DNA of 64,000 nucleotides from Piezodorus guildinii (taxonomy: Eukaryota > Arthropoda > Insecta > Hemiptera > Pentatomidae): positions 21,948,880-22,012,879 of the forward strand of contig CM041295.1 in assembly GCA_023052935.1 (NCBI GenBank), in the 5' to 3' direction. Below, piece by piece: positions 21,541-32,262 of the stretch. Each line of letters begins with the position of its first letter. The stretch's first letter is position 1. The position numbers and the translations under genes were made by a program. The notes beneath the pieces were generated by a model. It searched no databases and was not told the DNA's origin. It was given only the letters and a program-made list of their open reading frames with translations.

Positions 21541-22177
21541 TGCATAGATATACTATACATATTTAAAAAAATACTTTATTATCTTTCTCTGGTTGAATCG
21601 ACAATTAAATTACTAGTTAAGATGAGAAAAAATGACGGAAAATACTAGGATTAGTTCTGACTTTAATAAACAAATACATCTGACTATCAATGTGTTTTAT
21701 TGTTTTTATTCGTTTAACGTCATTTTCGAATTAGCACCTCTTGGAAGGACTAATTTGTTCATTGTTGTTGTTATGCTAAATCCTCTGTTAACAACCCTTC
21801 CGAATTCTCTATGAGTATTTAGGTTAAAGTGAGATTCCAAATCTCAGATTTGCTTCAGAATTTGTATATGTTAAAAAAAGTTAAATATCAATGTTTAAAT
21901 AATGCCGAAAGGATACAAAGTCTCACGTCGAAAACCCTTCCTCTGTGCAATGAATCGTCAACGAATGGCATGATGGTAATATATAATTTAAAAAAAAAAA
22001 AAAAAAAAAAGAGAACAAATAAATAAACCCAACGTCGGATGTCCCCACTTTAAAGAGGTAAAAGAGTAATAAATAAATAGCCAGATATGGATGAAAACTG
22101 TGAAAAAATTATTTTATTTTCTTGTAGGTACAAAGGTTAAATAATCAGGTAAAATAAACGAAAGAAATAACCAGACA
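21541..22177. other. no gene recognised
   Basis: AT-rich sequence with an A run at about 21990-22009; nothing recognised. Confidence 0.5.
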
Positions 22178-22640
22178 GAGGCAAAATAGGGAGCGCACAT
22201 AAACAACAGAGTTAAAAGACAACAGCTGGCGAGAGGTTACAATGGATTTGCCACTGTGAAATAAATTAATCTTTCTACAGTTACAAAATACAGAAAATTA
22301 AATAACAAATAAAAATTGACTTCAAATAAATATTGTATTATAAAAGAACAAAAATATAAATAATGGAAGGAATTAGTCCGGGTAGCGGTCATTAAATGAA
22401 ACAGCTAAATAGTTTTTTAGCAACATTTAAAACAAAAAACAAAACATTTAGCTGTTTCATTTAATGACCGCTACCCGGACTAATTCCTTCCAGTAATTCT
22501 CAACGGTCAACTAATTACATCCCAAAAATATAAATATATTTGAAGCAGTGACAAATCCATTTCACATAACCTCTTTCCTTGCACCAGCTGTGTGTTTGTA
22601 ACCTCACCCCTTCACACACATCGGGCCCGTCGCTGAGGTA
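22178..22640. mobile_element. palindromic MITE, family 2, copy 2, interrupted
   Basis: Same ends and interior as 9233-9502 (GAGAGGTTACAATGGATTTG; CAAATCCATTTCACATAACC), split by the hairpin insertion at 22362-22522. Confidence 0.75.
22362..22522. mobile_element. 161 bp hairpin insertion with 13 bp target duplication
   Basis: Arms of at least 46 bp: GGAAGGAATTAGTCCGGGTA... at 22366 and its perfect reverse complement ending near 22490, with an A-rich loop. Flanked by CAAAAATATAAAT at 22349-22361 and 22523-22535. The homologous MITE copy at 9233 lacks it. Confidence 0.85.
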
Positions 22641-22997
22641 ATGAAGTCTAATCGAATTCTTAAGAGCTGTTTTCGAGAAAATCTTCAAAAGGTGTAAAAT
22701 GCATATGATAGAGTAGAGCTTCTAATGCGTGGATTTTCGTGAAAAAGTCGCAGTAACATTTTAAGAATATATTTTTCTAAAATATAAAATTTAATTTCAA
22801 TTTTCTTTTTGGACTACAGTTACCACATTCACAAACCTCTATAGACTCGTGTATTCCCGTTTCAAATTGCGTTTTTGAAATCTTTAAAACCGCAATATTT
22901 TCATACGACTATGTATCGAGAATACTGAGATGAACTGGAATTAATAATTTAAACAAACCTTTGGCGGACAAATAATGAAAGTGGTCGCCTTGTACTT

Positions 22998-24350
22998 TTA
23001 AAGGCAGGCTAGCTGGTGTGAAATAGGGTATGTGTAGGTGAGGTGAAAGCAAGTATTGCATGTGTTCACGAAAGTAGCAGGAGGGAGGGGATAATGGATC
23101 AATTTACTAAAAAAAAAAAATATTATAGGCTTAGAACAAGTCGATGAAATTATATTTCCTTTAGAAAAATCCTATATCATTTTTTTTTTTAAAAAGATAA
23201 AAAAACTGAATGATAAATTTATATCAAAACAAACAAGTGTAATATACACATCATGAAAACATGTTTTTAAAATGTAGAAACTCGATTTTAAGAAATTAAA
23301 TATTATTTGTAATAAATAAAAAAAATCTGGTGCGGGCAACACACGACTTTCATTACCTCCGTTTTCAAAATCGATTAAAGAATTTTCAAATACAGTTATA
23401 AATAAAAATGAGTGAAACCATTAAAGAATTAATTAAATTGAATTAATATAGAAACATGTGTTTTATTAAAAACTCTATTATATTGTTATAAAAAATATTC
23501 AGTTTGTTATATCGGCTTTTTATCAATCTTTATTAACTTTTACAACCTTGTGTATAAGGTAATATTTTTTCTAAAATCCTCCTCTTTCCAACGGTATAGT
23601 ATACATCTATATTACTGTTCTTATGTTCAAAAACAAAAAAATGCATTAAAAATATATTTTGTCAGTTTTATTCTTTAGTTGTTTATGAAATTCGCTCAAC
23701 TTGCATATTTAGCTGTTAATTATCAATGGTTACAAGATAATATAGTTATTTTTATAGAATCAACAGAATTAAAGGTGCTTTAGAGAAAGAAAGTTTAAAA
23801 TATCGGCATTTAAGCTCTGTCAGACCATTTTAATCCAAATGAAACTTAAATGATATTAAAGCCTATTAAATTTTACATCGATATAGCGAGTTTTATTAAA
23901 ATCGTCAGAACCGTTTTTGAGAAAATCGAAAAAAAGGTGCAAAATGCATAGTATAAAGTGGCTCTTCTGGTAAGCTCAGTTTGATGAAAAAGGTTTTGTA
24001 ACGTCTCGGGCTTATATTTGTCTTAAATATAAAATTTAAGTTTCATCGGACTTACCGTTTCCGCCCGGGAGTTACACACAGACCTTTTCGCAGGATTTGG
24101 TTATTTCGACTCAGGAGATCCTAAAACGTGTATTTCCGTTGAAAACAGGAATTCGAAAATTTTCACGATCGCAATTCTTTCCCTTACTATATATAGTAAG
24201 TGAAAGTAAAACATGATGAAGTGATATAGAAAATTCGGTATTGAATATTTATTATAATATGTTGAAAGTATGTGATATTCACTTTTACCTTCGAATCACG
24301 AATTTCTCCTCACCTTCACATACTCCAATTTCCACCGTGTATCAACAAAC
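22998..24350. mobile_element. TTAA MITE copy 2, split by a Helentron copy
   Basis: Starts TTAAAGGCAG at 22998 and continues TAGGGTATGTGTAGGTGAGG. Its other end is at 24300-24345 (CACCTTCACATACTCC, CACCGTGTATCAAC, decayed). Reverse-complement colinear with 4306-4771 except for the 883 bp Helentron insertion at 23326-24208. Confidence 0.8.
23326..24208 (+). mobile_element. Helentron/HINE-like element, near full length
   Basis: TCTGGTGCGGGCAACACACG to ACTATATATAGTAAGTGAAA. Inserted in the TTAA MITE at the sequence that reads continuously at 4431-4480 in the other MITE copy. No clear target duplication. Confidence 0.8.
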
Positions 24351-24673
24351 CCTTTTTATCAACCAACCAACCAATCAAACCCTGGCTTCTCCGTCCCCTG
24401 GGTACCTAGGTGAGGTTGCGACAACCATGTGTCCCACGTCTGAATATGAGAAATTGGCAGGCGTGGCTGTTTTCCAAAAAAAAAATAGTAATTTTAAGGA
24501 TGCAACACAAAAAAGACAGAGGAGTCTTAGCTTGGGAACGATAAGAAGCTGAATAGTCCAGCCAGCTAAGGGGAGAAGCCGGGGGAGAATTCTGCAGCTG
24601 TCTTAACGCACCCTTTAATGTCATATTATTTGGCGAATATAATCGACCCTTCGTATTTTCGATAATGAATGAC
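24351..24673. other. no gene recognised
   Basis: Moderately GC-rich stretch (24390-24600) with open frames in both directions but no domain I recognise. Confidence 0.4.
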
Positions 24674-25924
24674 CAGGGTGTCTAGCAACAGGGAAAATCG
24701 GTAAAACCGGGAAAAGTCAGGGATTTTAAAACATATGGAATAGTTAGCAAATTTGTTCTTTGGTCAGGGAAATGGTCCATAAATAACATCGTTTCCTCTT
24801 CACTCAGACAAAAGTTCCAATATGCCAACTTGTTGTGATGTTGCAAATATCATAAAGCGAGTTTAATATTTGATATCATAAAAGGACATGAGGGCTGTGG
24901 AGAAAAGGAAATTCAACCTTCAGGTGAAGGAATTGGAGGAAAAAAAGGCAAAACTGCTCCAAGAAGCTCTTTAGAAAGCTGAGATTTGGCTGGAGAGATT
25001 CAAAAATTAAAGAAAAGCTCTTAAAGTTTATGTAGAAATATTGATTGTAAATAAATTTATAGTCAGATTTGTAAATATTATTACTAACATCCTCACACAA
25101 GACTGAAACGACAAGAAACTGCTCAAAGATATCGATTACTATAACACTTATAGGAGAAACGTTCAAAACTTCCAGTATATTACAAAAGACTCATTTACAT
25201 CACTATTATCAGACCTATTTGGACATATGGAATCGAGCTTTGGGGCTCTACGAAACCATCTAATTCCTGCCGCATCCAGTCCTTACAATCCAAAATTTTT
25301 CGCAAAATCCTGAATGCTCCTTATTTTGTTACAAATCAACTCATTCATAATGACCTTAACATCCCATTTATTGCAGACATAGCCCGTGATAGATACTCCT
25401 CTTTTCATTCAAAACTCCCTGCCCATACAAATCCACTTGTCCTTACTTTATCTACCTTAGATTCCCTGATAACCCTCCAAGGCGACTGAAAAAAAGATGG
25501 CCTCGGGACCTACTGAGTTAAAATAGTTAGTGAAGTGCTACCACAGGGTAGTTCTTTCTCAAGATATTTTCATGACTTTTCTTTTTCATTCCTCATATTT
25601 ACTTATTGTCTTCTTTAATACAGTTGTAAATTACTATAAATAAATTAAAAAAAAATAAAAATATTACTAACAGCAGTATTCAAGTTCATTATAATTCATT
25701 GGTAAGTCAGCTTAAGAAACTACGATTTCAGCTGGTGTCGGGTAGATATAGTTGAATCTTATTGTAAATTAATTAGTCATCATATATATTTTAAATCTAT
25801 TATACCATATTAATTATAATTATTCTTTGTTTTGCCGATTTTCACCGAGTTTGGCCAGGTAAAAGACTTCTCACAATATGGAAAAGTCAGGGAATCTCTT
25901 TGACTTGATTTCCTAGACACCCTG
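24674..25924. mobile_element. DNA-transposon-like element with CAGGGTGTCTAG ends, carrying a Jockey insertion
   Basis: Inverted ends CAGGGTGTCTAG at 24674 and CTAGACACCCTG ending at 25924, followed inward by GTCAGGGA blocks near both ends. No transposase seen. A Jockey LINE (25090-25661) is inserted inside. An 8 bp target duplication is not clear, so the superfamily is left open. Confidence 0.6.
25090..25661 (+). pseudogene. Jockey-clade LINE, 5'-truncated, 11 bp target duplication
   Basis: RT C-terminal region (YKRLIYITIIRPIWTYGIEL, then WGSTKPSNSCRIQSLQSKIF, ending PRRLKKRWPRDLLS*), 3'UTR and poly(A) at about 25645-25655. TATTACTAACA at 25079-25089 and 25662-25672 is an exact 11 bp duplication. 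One or two frame breaks. Confidence 0.9.
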
Positions 25925-25925
25925 A

Positions 25926-26543
25926 CAATGCTCTCTATATGCATTTTTATGTGTAATTTTAAAAATAAATGTGTGATTTAGTTCTATTACTTTATTCCCT
26001 TATATGCCACCTGATCCCAACAATGAATTGATAAACACGACACCTTTGTAAAGGAAATAGTTTTGTATAATAGAGTAAATGACAAATCGAAAACATCTTG
26101 GTTAATACAGTTTCGGAGCCGCTGCCTTGAAAAAGTAGCAGCTCCAGTACATAGTAATACCGGCGTATTAATTTAAGGAAAAAATAGTCCGTCAAAATAG
26201 TTATCTCCGTTAGGAGAGGTTTCACTGTATTTATGTATTAATGCAATAGTTTATGCAAATATGGTGATTAATTACTTAAAACAGCTGTTCAGTCACCTGA
26301 GGTCACCTTAATGTTTTACCTTTTCTGATTCTCAATTGAAAAGAGGGACACTATTAGGGGCAAAAGCTTTTTCGAAGGGGAAGGGAATCTCCTTGCAAAT
26401 ATCTGGGGGAGGGAGGAGGGGGGCTGGGTGCGATAAGCCCTGATGGTCCAAGGCATTAGCAGTGTCTCAATCATCTTTCCCCTTTGCCCCGCAACAACCC
26501 CCTTCGAAAATTAAACTTCACATTTATTAAAGCTAAAAAAAAT
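25926..26543. other. no gene recognised
   Basis: Includes a G-rich patch at 26390-26430 of unknown meaning. No domain or repeat partner recognised. Confidence 0.45.
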
Positions 26544-26584
26544 ATAGTGCGCGCATCACAAGGATCTACTTACCCCTCGGTTTT
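26544..26584 (+). mobile_element. Helentron-like 5' end fragment
   Basis: TAGTGCGCGCATCACAAGGA and CTTACCCCTCGGTTTTCAA are decayed forms of the family 5' end. It is cut at 26585-26595, the left target duplication of the next Jockey copy, and may continue at 28301. Confidence 0.5.
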
Positions 26585-26595
26585 CAATAAATATT

Positions 26596-28289
26596 TTTTT
26601 ATTTATTTGTAATTTATTAAAGAACACAATAAGTAAATATGAGGAATGAGAAAAAAAAAAAAAAAAATGTCATGAAAATTTCTTGAGAAAGAACAACCCA
26701 GTGGTAGCACTTCACTAACTATTTTAACTCAGTAGGTCCCGAGGCCACCTTCTTTTCAGTCGCCTTGGAGGATTATCTGGGATATCTAAGGAAGATAAAT
26801 TACGGACAAGTGGATTTGTATGGGCAGGGAGTTTAGAATGAAAAGAGGAGTATCTATCACGGGCTATGTCTGCAACAAATGGGATGTTAAGGTCATTATG
26901 AATGAGTTGATTTGTAACAAAATAAGGAGCATTCAGGATTTTTCGAAGGATTTGGATTGTAAGGACTGGATGCGGGAGGAATTAGATGGTTTCGTAGAGC
27001 CCAAAAGCTCCATTCCATACGTCCAAATAGGTCTGATAATAGTGGTGTAAATGAGTCTTTTGTAATATACTGGAAGTTTTGAACGTTTGTCTAGTAAGTG
27101 TTGTAGTAATCGATATCTTCAAGCAGTTTCTTGTCGTTTCAGTCTGGTGTGAGGATTCCAAGTAAGGCGCTTGTCAAGATGGAGACCTAGGTATCGGATT
27201 TGCTCAACAGGAGTAAGGGTAATGTTATTAAAGGATACTGGGGGGCAGGAACTCATTGGTTTGCGACGAAGGGTAAAGGTGATTAGGGGGGAATTATTTT
27301 AATCCTCCAATTTAGACACCATTCTTCAATGGCTGTGATGTGGGACTGAAGAGTTTGGGATGCAGTAGTTGGATCATTATGGACAGATAAGACACACGTG
27401 TCGTCAGCATAAGTATTGAGGACAGTATGAGGATGGAGTGGAATGTCAGCTGTATAAAGGGAATAGAGGATAGGACCTAAGATACTACCTTGAGGCACTC
27501 CACCAGATTGGGAAAATATGGATGAGTAGGAAAAGTTATGGTTAACCTTAAAGGTTCTGCCAGTAAGGTAGGAACGCATTAATAGGAAATATGTAGGGGT
27601 GAGGAATTGACGGAGTTTGTAAAGCAGTCCCTGGTGCCAGACTCGATCAAATGCTTGTTCTACATCAAGAAAGGCTCCAGTGCAGTACATTCCGCGCTCC
27701 AATGTAGAGGACACTACATCCACCACGCGGTGACATTGCTGTATTGTAGAATGGGATGTTCGAAATCCAAACTGGTGGTCAGGGATAACGTGATTCTTTT
27801 CTAGGATAGGATAAAAGCGTTTTAGGAGGAGTTTTTCTAGGATTTTGCCCATAATGGGCAAAAGAGAGATAGAACGATAGGAAAACGGATGTTCAGGAGG
27901 CTTATTGGGTTTTTGTATCATTTTTATTATTGAAAGTTTCCAAGAAGTAGGAAAATACGTGGATCTGAGAGTTGCATTGTATATATAGGTAAGGAAAAGT
28001 ACGGCTTTGCGAGGAAGTTGTTTAAGGATGTGAGGTGTGATAAGATCATGGCCTGGGGCTTTTTGAGAGGGTAATTTTTTAATTATGTTTATGACTTCAG
28101 ATGGATGAAAGGCTTTAGGAGGAAGGGACATTGGGAGGGGGATAGTTAGTTCTGCCTCAACATGTTCAATGTGGGTTGGATTTAGGATATCTGGATGAGG
28201 GTTAAAAATATTGAAGAAGTGTTTACCAAATATTTGTGACTTTTCTTGATCTGATCGGGACCAGTTATTGGATTCAGTGAGGAGTGGGT
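26596..28289 (-). mobile_element. Jockey-clade LINE, longest copy in the window
   Basis: Exact 11 bp duplication CAATAAATATT at 26585-26595 and 28290-28300. The 1.7 kb copy contains most of the RT domain in one frame (see 27283-28386), then, after a frame break near 27283, the RT C-terminus down to PRRLKRRWPRDLLS* and the 3'UTR and poly(A). Truncated at 5'. Confidence 0.92.
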
Positions 28290-28386
28290 CAATAAATATT
28301 AAAATTTTAAATAAAGCTGAACTTGATAAATAAAAGTCTGGTACAGGCAACACACGATTTTCACTAACATCCCGTATTAAAATCAT
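27283..28386 (-). CDS. Jockey-clade reverse transcriptase, partial ORF with foreign N-terminus
   Basis: An open frame of 367 codons. Residues from about 33 on are Jockey RT: LITPHILKQLP, PNKPPEHPFSYRSISLLPIM, FGFRTSHSTIQQ, LDVEQAFDRVWHQGLLYKL (box A; catalytic D in FLDVEQAFD), GGVPQGSILGPILYSLYTAD (box B) and TYADDTCVLS (box C with YADD). Residues 1-32 are not Jockey: they come from the right target duplication and from a reversed Helentron 5' end at 28337, so the ATG is accidental. The frame ends early at IIPP because of a frameshift; downstream RT sequence continues in another frame. Endonuclease domain and gag-like ORF1 missing. All three catalytic Asp positions look kept, but the copy is dead on arrival. 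Confidence 0.88.
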   Translation of the reverse strand: MILIRDVSENRVLPVPDFYLSSSALFKILIFIDPLLTESNNWSRSDQEKSQIFGKHFFNIFNPHPDILNPTHIEHVEAELTIPLPMSLPPKAFHPSEVINIIKKLPSQKAPGHDLITPHILKQLPRKAVLFLTYIYNATLRSTYFPTSWKLSIIKMIQKPNKPPEHPFSYRSISLLPIMGKILEKLLLKRFYPILEKNHVIPDHQFGFRTSHSTIQQCHRVVDVVSSTLERGMYCTGAFLDVEQAFDRVWHQGLLYKLRQFLTPTYFLLMRSYLTGRTFKVNHNFSYSSIFSQSGGVPQGSILGPILYSLYTADIPLHPHTVLNTYADDTCVLSVHNDPTTASQTLQSHITAIEEWCLNWRIKIIPP

Positions 28387-28393
28387 TTTAACT
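28337..28393 (+). mobile_element. Helentron-like 5' end
   Basis: TCTGGTACAGGCAACACACG followed by ATTTTCACTAACATCC. Interrupted at 28394 by the next Jockey copy; may continue at 29157. Confidence 0.65.
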
Positions 28394-28404
28394 ATTAAAT
28401 AAAC

Positions 28405-29145
28405 TTTTTTTTTAATTATTAATTTATTGAAATTTACAACTGTATTAGTAAATAAATCAAGTAAATTGGCTCATAATATAGATAATATACATGAAGAGAA
28501 TATGCCCATTGGCAACACTCCACTAGGTAATCTACACTAGAAGGTCTCGAGGCCATCTTCTTTTCAGACGCCTCGGAGGATTGTCAGGAGTTGAAGAGGA
28601 AGCAAGGATTGAAACTAGTGGGTTTATGTGGGAGTGGAGTTTGTCATGGAAGGATTGATACATCCTTCGGGCCAAATCAGTAACATATGGGACATTAAGG
28701 TCTTTATGGATGAGTTTGTTGGTGACAAAGTAAGGAGCATTGAGGATTTTTCGAAGGGTTTTGGATTGTAGGGATTGAATACGGGAAGAATTTGATGGTT
28801 TAGTAGAGCCCTAAAGCTCAACTCCGTACGTTCAGATAGGCCTTATGATGGTAATCTAGATGAGTCTTTTATTGTTGAGTGGAAGGTTAGAGCGTCTGTC
28901 CAGTAAGTGTTGAAGTAAGCGAAAGCGTTGAGTTTCTTGTCGTTTCAGTCTTGTGTGCGGATTCCAAGTTAGTCGTTTGTCAAGTAGGAGTCCTAGATAG
29001 CGAATCTGTTCAACCGGGACTAGCGGAATATTATTAAAGGACACTGTACGGCAGGATGTCGTAGGTTTACGACGAACGGTAAAGGTAAATTGGTGGGATT
29101 TGCTGGAATTGATTTTGATTCTCAGATTCTGACACCATACTTCAA
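28405..29145 (-). pseudogene. Jockey-clade LINE 3' fragment, 11 bp target duplication
   Basis: Poly(T) at 28405 (reverse tail), 3'UTR, RT C-terminal frames VEQIRYLGLLLDKRLTWNPH and LNHQILPVFNPYN with frame breaks. Flanks ATTAAATAAAC (28394-28404) and ATTAAATATAC (29146-29156) match at 10 of 11 positions. Confidence 0.88.
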
Positions 29146-29551
29146 ATTAAATATACTTAAAGTTGAAAAACGTTTCAGTTAATTTAAATTATGAGCTTAT
29201 TCAGTTTTTTTTAACATAGAATTTATATTAAATAATTGTAGGTGGAAAAAATCGAGAGTCAGTCAGAGATTAACCATATCATTTTTTCAAACTTTCTAAT
29301 GTTAAGGGAAGAAAAAGTAACTATATATTTCGTGTATAGGTCATTGAAAGTAATGATAGATAATATTAAAAAAATGGGGTACGCGTCACACCACTTTAAC
29401 TTTCCTCTGTTGTTAAAATCAATTTAGAAACTTAAATAAAGAATAAATAAAGCTACAGTTGAAAAAAGGTTATAAAGCATTACATTGACTTCGGTAGAAA
29501 CATATGTTCCATTAAATAATCGATTATTTTATTATTTACAACGATCACTTA

Positions 29552-30694
29552 CAAGAAGAGGATCCCAAATGTGTCTCACCGATTTTAATACTGTTTTTTG
29601 AGGTAAAACTAGACATTAAACCATCAAGACTGCAAAATATTAGCGCTCAACGCTCCCCAGGAGACGTCTAAAAAAAAAAAAAGGGGAAAGTTTGCGCCCG
29701 AAAAACACTTTTTAATCAATCTAGTGAAGGTAGAAAAATAAGTTGGCTGTTAAAATACTCTATTTCAAAGCGGAATATAATGAAAGGTATTGTTTTTTTA
29801 TTAATATTTTATTGATATTTACAACTGTACATACAATATATACAACAAGTAAATGGGCTAATTTACACTTATTGGCGTGATAATGCCTTGTGAAGAAACT
29901 ACCCAGTGGTAGCACTTCAATGTCAATTTAATTAAAGTAGGTCTCGAGGCCATCGTATTTTCAATCGCCTGGGAGGTTTGTCAGGAATAGATAAGAATGA
30001 TAAGTTGCGTACAAGAGGATTCGTGTGGGTTGGGAGTTTGGAATGAAAAGAGGCATATCTGTTTCGGGCTAGTTCTGCGACCAATGGGATATTTAGGTCA
30101 TTATGGATAATTTTATTCGTAACGAAATAAGGAGCATTTAGGATTTTGCGAAGGATTTTAAATTGTAAGGATTGAACGCGAGAAGAATTAGATGGTTTAG
30201 TAGAGCCCCAAAGCTCGATTATATTTGTCCAGATGGGTCTGATGATGGTAACATAAATGAGCTTTTTGTAATAAATTGGAAGTTTTGAACGTTTGTCTAG
30301 TAAGTGTTGTAGTAATCGGTATCTACGGGCAGTTTCTTGTCGTTTAAGTCGCGTATGGGGATTCCATGTAAGACGTTTGTCAAGGTGGAGTCCCAGGTAT
30401 CGGATTTGTTCAACAGGTATGAGTGGGGTATTATTAAAGGATACAGTGGACATATTCTTTTAACTATTTCGCATTGAAATAGGGTAATTTTGACACCAAT
30501 CTTATTTGTCTACCTTTATTAGAACTAGAGATATTAAATAAAATGTGTTTTTTGCGCGCAAACTTTCCGCTTTTTTCACGCGGCTCCTGGGGAGCATTGG
30601 CCCCTAATATTTTGCAGATTCCAATGGTTTAATGTCTAGTTTTACCTAAAAAAATTATAAAAAGCGGTGAGACACATTTGAGATCCGTTTCTTG
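29552..30694. mobile_element. foldback MITE with TTA target duplication, carrying a Jockey copy
   Basis: Inverted arms of about 230 bp: CAAGAAGAGGATCCCAAATG... on the left and its reverse complement ending GATCCGTTTCTTG on the right. TTA flanks both sides (29549-29551, 30695-30697). Another Helentron copy reads ATCACTTAGTTTTATC without interruption at 43602-43617, the empty site. The Jockey copy at 29790-30452 sits in the middle. A 3 bp TTA duplication fits PIF/Harbinger- or CACTA-type elements; which one is not resolved. Confidence 0.8.
29790..30452 (-). pseudogene. Jockey-clade LINE, 5'-truncated, intact C-terminal frame
   Basis: The frame from 30453 to 29932 codes for VEQIRYLGLHLDKRLTWNPH, RPIWTNIIELWGSTKPSNSS, QFKILRKILNAPYFVTNKII and PRRLKIRWPRDLL, the RT thumb and C-terminus. 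3'UTR and reverse poly(A) at 29790. No YADD box because of truncation. Confidence 0.88.
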
Positions 30695-30960
30695 TTAGTT
30701 TTATCTGCTTTTCAGTACTTTCCATTACTTTGCACAACATTATACAAAAGTTAAAATTTCTAAAATCGAAAGCTTTTCAACCCTAAAATTATACATCTAT
30801 ATTTATGTTCTTAGGTTAAAAAAAATACACAAAAAATATTTTTGCTTTTTTTATCCTTAAGCTGTTCATCAACTTGTGTATTCAGAATTTTATAAATAAA
30901 TAATTGGTAAAACAATTACTATTTCAATTAAGAAAAAAACTCCTAAGTGACTGTAGTTAT

Positions 30961-31704
30961 ACAACAGGAGTAGCAGAGCAGAAGTCAGCGAGTCTGGAAA
31001 AGGAAAATACTAAGACCTAAATAGATCGGTGAAAATTATTATAAATGATGAGATGTGACGTGGGATAAACACCGTTATTTCAGTGATTAAAGGCTCCACG
31101 ATTATATTTAAAAGATAAATTGGAGGAGGTTTAGAGACCCTGAGGTGGACCGACCCCGCCACTCTAAAGACGGCAAATGAAGCAATTCAATTTCACGCTG
31201 TCGGATCCCGCGCGGTGCATGGATCAAGGCAGTCCATCCGATCCCTAGTTTCCTATTTTTAAACTCCCTGCCCCTGCTTTACCTTGGCAATCTCCTTTTT
31301 GGCCCAAATACATTCTCCAATCTTATCCCTCCATCGGGATTAAACTAATCCTTGGGGGCCCGACATCCGACATCCACGTTCACGTCCAAGGAGAACCCTC
31401 CAACATAATTGACCGCCAACCTTCACATCGATACAATCCAACAGCAGTTGTTACGGATAAGAAAATAAAATACCAGTAAAAAACGTGGAGTCAGAAGAAG
31501 AGTTCCCGAGCCCCAGCTCTACGATGTGTTGAAGTGACTCTTCCCTTCCACACCCAGATATCATTTCCCTGTGTCATCTCTATACCAAAAAATAAACTCC
31601 ACCGCACCATTCAGAAAGAAAAAAATATTTTAGGACATTTTGTCGCATAAGAATAAAGAATAAATAACATAAAAGGTCCAGCTTGTCTGGTTTCATGTAG
31701 ATAA
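30961..31704. other. no gene recognised
   Basis: 31130-31580 is distinctly more GC-rich than its surroundings and apparently single-copy in this window. No domain recognised in any frame. Confidence 0.45.
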
Positions 31705-32050
31705 ATACTCCTCTCTACCCGCAGACAATATTTCCTTGGATCAAACCATTTACAAACTATTAATTACCAGCATCCTTCCTACATCCACAGTCTCCTTCAA
31801 TTTAAATCCTCAGTCCACTCCCTTGAAACTAGATCACGACATTCTGACCATTACCTTCCTACCCACAGAACCAAAACTTTTGATCGTTCCTTTATTGTTC
31901 GCTCTACAACACTCTAGTATTCCCTACTAACCCATATCCACCATGCTGCCTCTTTATCCTCATTCAAATCCCAACTTTTCCTATACCTTCTTTCATCCGA
32001 AATAGACGATCAGCAAATGTCATATGTCAATTCTACCTAGAACTCTACAA
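31705..32050 (+). pseudogene. CR1-like LINE, C-terminal ORF fragment
   Basis: Reads, with frame breaks, as SLQFKSSVHSLETRSRHSDH and THRTKTFDRSFIVRST, matching the end of the 313-codon frame at 50425-51366. An ATGA-type short repeat follows at 32051. Confidence 0.75.
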
Positions 32051-32262
32051 TGAATGAATGAAGATTACTGTTTACCGCCCAAATTTTAATTTGATTTTGT
32101 TTAAATAAGATTTTATTTTCTCAGAAGATAAAATTTAGAAGATATTTTTTTATTAATTTCTTTGTTATTTTTTATGTATAGTATTTTTCCTCATTATAAA
32201 TAATTGTAATTTTAAATAATAATTAATCATGTTTATTTTGTCTGTTGGCCAGACATCTTATA

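Larger units (their letters stand above)
29374..30960 (+). mobile_element. Helentron-like copy, interrupted
   Basis: Starts near GGGTACGCGTCACACCACTT then CTCTGTTGTTAAAATCAATT (decayed family 5' end). Family interior resumes at 30698 (GTTTTATCTGCTTTTCAGTA). The 3' hairpin end is not recognisable. Split by the foldback element at 29552-30694. Confidence 0.65.
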
